NCBI GenBank assembly: GCA_910584605.1
Contig: CAJUAW010000047.1
Coordinates: 3,507 to 18,408 of the forward strand
Origin: an uncultured Oscillospiraceae bacterium
Lineage (GTDB): Bacteria > Bacillota_A > Clostridia > Oscillospirales > Oscillospiraceae
Direction: 5' to 3'
DNA length: 14,902 bases
The translations under genes and the position numbers were made by a program. The notes under the pieces were generated by a model that was given only the letters and a program-made list of their open reading frames with translations, searched no databases and was not told the origin of the DNA. Positions 13,253 through 14,902 of this stretch are shown here, one piece after another. Positions within the stretch are counted from its first letter, which is position 1. Every line of letters starts with the position of its first letter.

Positions 13253-13809
13253 TGCTGGAGGGAAGAATCCGCCGGTTCCGATGCGCCGAATGCCCGGATT
13301 ATCTGCTGTGTACGGAAACTGCCCCCCAGCCAGTCAAGGGCCTGACCCTGCGTTTCGGGTGCAGATACTGCATGGGCGGCAAACGGCCTCGGGAGATGAA
13401 AAAGCGTGACCCGAAGGTATATCCACCGTCCTGGTGTCCCAAACGGAAAGAGCCCGCAGAACTGCGGCTCTACGCCTATAAGGATACCAACACCTGGTAT
13501 TACCGGGAGCTGATGAAGCGGCAGGGCCTTGAAATTACTCCCAGCGGCCCGGAATATGCCTTAAAACATGAGGGACACATCAATATGACTGCCGCAGAAT
13601 TTCAGCGTGAGGCGAAAGGACGGCTATTATCGGATATTCTCGGCTTTTTGCCTATGACCGGTGAGGTTATCGAGATCAATGACGGCCTGAAAGCATGGTT
13701 TTTTCTTGTGAAGAAACGGGGCGTTACGCTGTTGTTCCGGTTTGATCGTGACGCCGCCCTGCGAAATCAGTACGAGGATAGCTTGAAAACCAGTTCAAAA
13801 GATGCCTGA
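13252..13809 (+). CDS. N-terminal zinc-motif hypothetical protein, 185 aa
   Basis: The ATG at 13252 overlaps the previous stop (TGATG), with GAGG seven bases upstream. The N-terminus is Cys-rich: C11, C14, C20, C37, C40 and C62 (CAECPDYLLC, CRYC, WCPKR) probably form one or two zinc sites. After a Lys/Arg/Pro segment the rest is mixed alpha/beta with no metal ligands (YKDTNTWYYRELMKRQGLEI; VIEINDGLKAWFFLVKKRGV). The architecture is compatible with a nucleic-acid-binding or regulatory role, but nothing specific is recognised. A 40-base gap precedes the next Cys-rich gene. Confidence 0.75.
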   Translation: MLEGRIRRFRCAECPDYLLCTETAPQPVKGLTLRFGCRYCMGGKRPREMKKRDPKVYPPSWCPKRKEPAELRLYAYKDTNTWYYRELMKRQGLEITPSGPEYALKHEGHINMTAAEFQREAKGRLLSDILGFLPMTGEVIEINDGLKAWFFLVKKRGVTLLFRFDRDAALRNQYEDSLKTSSKDA

Positions 13810-13849
13810 ACGTTATCGCCAGGCAAAACAACACAGAAAGGCGATTATC

Positions 13850-14323
13850 ATGGAAAAGGAAAACAACTATACCTGTGCGTATTGCCAGCGGCCGTTCCCC
13901 ATCTGGGATATGCGCCCCATCAATCGCAGTATTGAGGGGAAAAAGTTCCGTGTCTGCGATACCTGCGCGGACGCCGCCCAAGACAGCAGCAAGATTGTCC
14001 AGTGTGACGCCTGCGGTGAGTATTTTACCTCGGATGTGCTCCACGATGAGGAGATTTGCGGCCACACTTTTACCGCCTGCCCCAACTGCGGCAAGGATAT
14101 GGTGGACTGCATGACGCGGGAGGAGTTCGAGAAGGAACACCAGCCCTGCCGCTATGCTGTGATCGTGCGGAGCGTTGACGGCAGCCAGCGGGGATATACC
14201 GTGTCTGTGGATGGCAACGCCGGCATCGGTGCCGCATTCAAGAAGCTGGCCGATAAGGTGAAGCTGAATTGTGCGGCGTCTGTCACCATTGCCGAAATCC
14301 TTATGGATGAGGATGAATTTTGA
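13850..14323 (+). CDS. Multi-zinc-finger hypothetical protein, 157 aa
   Basis: AGAAAGG at 13835-13841 is eight bases before ATG 13850. An earlier in-frame ATG at 13802 overlaps the previous gene and lacks a ribosome binding site. The first 80 residues contain four CxxC knuckles: C9/C12, C36/C39, C52/C55 and C77/C80, with an extra CGH at 70-72. They should form two interleaved zinc ribbons. The C-terminal domain (about 95-157) is small alpha/beta (RYAVIVRSVDGSQRGYTVSV) with an acidic end. The layout suggests a nucleic-acid-binding or adaptor protein. I do not recognise a named family. Confidence 0.78.
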   Translation: MEKENNYTCAYCQRPFPIWDMRPINRSIEGKKFRVCDTCADAAQDSSKIVQCDACGEYFTSDVLHDEEICGHTFTACPNCGKDMVDCMTREEFEKEHQPCRYAVIVRSVDGSQRGYTVSVDGNAGIGAAFKKLADKVKLNCAASVTIAEILMDEDEF

Positions 14324-14362
14324 TGCGGAGCAAACCGCGATTTAAGAAAGAGGGTGCTTATT

Positions 14363-14902
14363 GTGGACGGGAGATTTGAAACCTTTCTCACCGCCAAGAA
14401 CGACCTTATCGACAATGCAGCTTATCAGCTGGCCTGTGCGATTGCCGCAAAGGAGGCCGATCCGGGTGAAAAGGCTCTTGAATGGGATATGTCCTACATC
14501 GGCGAGATCATTGACGCGGCCGAGCAGATTCTGAAAGGACATGGACTGCGCCATTGCTACCCCTTTTATGAGGGAGGCGACAGAACGCCGTGTTACCGCG
14601 GCAAGGACTGCGCGGCTGCGGACTGTCCCCTCAAAAGCAACTTTGATATCTCTACCGCACAGCGGGGACAGGAGATCACTGCGGAGCAGTATGAGAGCTA
14701 TCTGAGTGTTCTCCCACCTATCAGTTTGAACGGCGGACAGGACTGCTGGGCCGGTTTCCAACTGGGTGAACCCTACTGTCATGAGCGGGATACCCGTACA
14801 GGACAGTTTCGGCCCACCTATGCCACCTTTACCAACCGTGGAAACCGGTGTTTTTATCAGGGGATCAACTTTGCCGGAGAGGTGGACAGCCGCCCATATA
14901 TG
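14363..14902 (+). CDS. Cys-rich hypothetical protein, partial (at least 180 aa)
   Basis: The frame opens with GTG 14363 (MDGRFETFLTAKNDLIDNAA), nine bases after AAAGAGGG. It stays open to the window end, so the C-terminus is missing. The N-terminal 65 residues are helical. Cysteines then accumulate: CYPFYEGG, PCYRGKDCAAADCPL, QDCWAG, EPYCHERD, RCFYQG. This suggests a metal-binding or cysteine-cluster domain. The region around ISLNGGQDCWAGFQLGE looks conserved but I do not recognise it. A short overlapping frame (MRSKPRFKKEGAYCGREI, 14323-14379) starts at the previous stop but is probably chance. Confidence 0.7.
   Translation, partial: MDGRFETFLTAKNDLIDNAAYQLACAIAAKEADPGEKALEWDMSYIGEIIDAAEQILKGHGLRHCYPFYEGGDRTPCYRGKDCAAADCPLKSNFDISTAQRGQEITAEQYESYLSVLPPISLNGGQDCWAGFQLGEPYCHERDTRTGQFRPTYATFTNRGNRCFYQGINFAGEVDSRPYM

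Noticed and set aside
13802..13849. Earlier start for the multi-zinc-finger gene (ATG 13802)
   Set aside because: It overlaps the preceding gene and has no Shine-Dalgarno sequence, whereas ATG 13850 has AGAAAGG at ideal spacing.

Overview
The window reads as an accessory segment of a mobile element, most likely an integrative conjugative element or large plasmid, from a fairly GC-rich gut Clostridia (Oscillospiraceae/Flavonifractor-like Bacillota). This is inferred from strong AGGAGG-type ribosome binding sites, single-strand tight packing with ATGA or TGATG overlaps, and a content of small Cys-rich proteins, a DUF932 protein, a small sigma-70-like protein and a YkgJ-type cysteine-cluster protein. 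No relaxase, integrase, VirB4 or replication initiator lies inside the window, so the type of element is not proven. All credible genes are on the + strand. The longest reverse frames are shadows of real genes.

Region 1 (1-4360) holds six or seven genes of unknown function. A promoter with an extended -10 sits at about 840-869. It precedes a tightly overlapped trio (894, 1837, 2058) containing a zinc-ribbon protein, a 74-aa zinc-ribbon protein and a 398-aa Cys/His-rich protein. The 398-aa gene may have lost a C-terminal tail that remains open in the +1 frame. The gene at 3388 follows a hairpin whose 3' arm could also pair with that gene's Shine-Dalgarno sequence.

Region 2 (4366-5476) is a 65-codon zinc-ribbon gene split by a 910-bp IS5-family element. 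Removing the element and one TAA target duplication restores the frame exactly. The transposase itself lies in two frames joined near an A6 run.

Region 3 (5493-7821) has three small proteins (one of uncertain frame), then a full-length NifS/IscS-type cysteine desulfurase with its PLP lysine and catalytic cysteine. Next comes a frameshifted, truncated relative of the 74-aa zinc-ribbon protein from region 1.

Region 4 (7822-8406) has no credible protein gene but is dense in inverted repeats. It holds three strong intrinsic terminators and a near-consensus sigma-A promoter that would drive an RNA of about 160 nt. It may be one or two small RNA genes, a long structured leader, or a single-strand origin.

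Region 5 (8407-11892) is a compact block: a two-helix membrane protein, the DUF932 protein, a protein resembling phage/plasmid single-strand-DNA-associated proteins, a small sigma-70-like protein with regions 2 and 4, and a 76-aa protein. Region 6 (11967-14902) begins with the YkgJ-family protein and continues with Cys-rich small proteins to a gene cut by the window end.

Together the window is unusually rich in CxxC-type metal-site proteins alongside a sulfur-mobilising desulfurase and a CxxCxxCC protein. Whether these act as one system is inference only.
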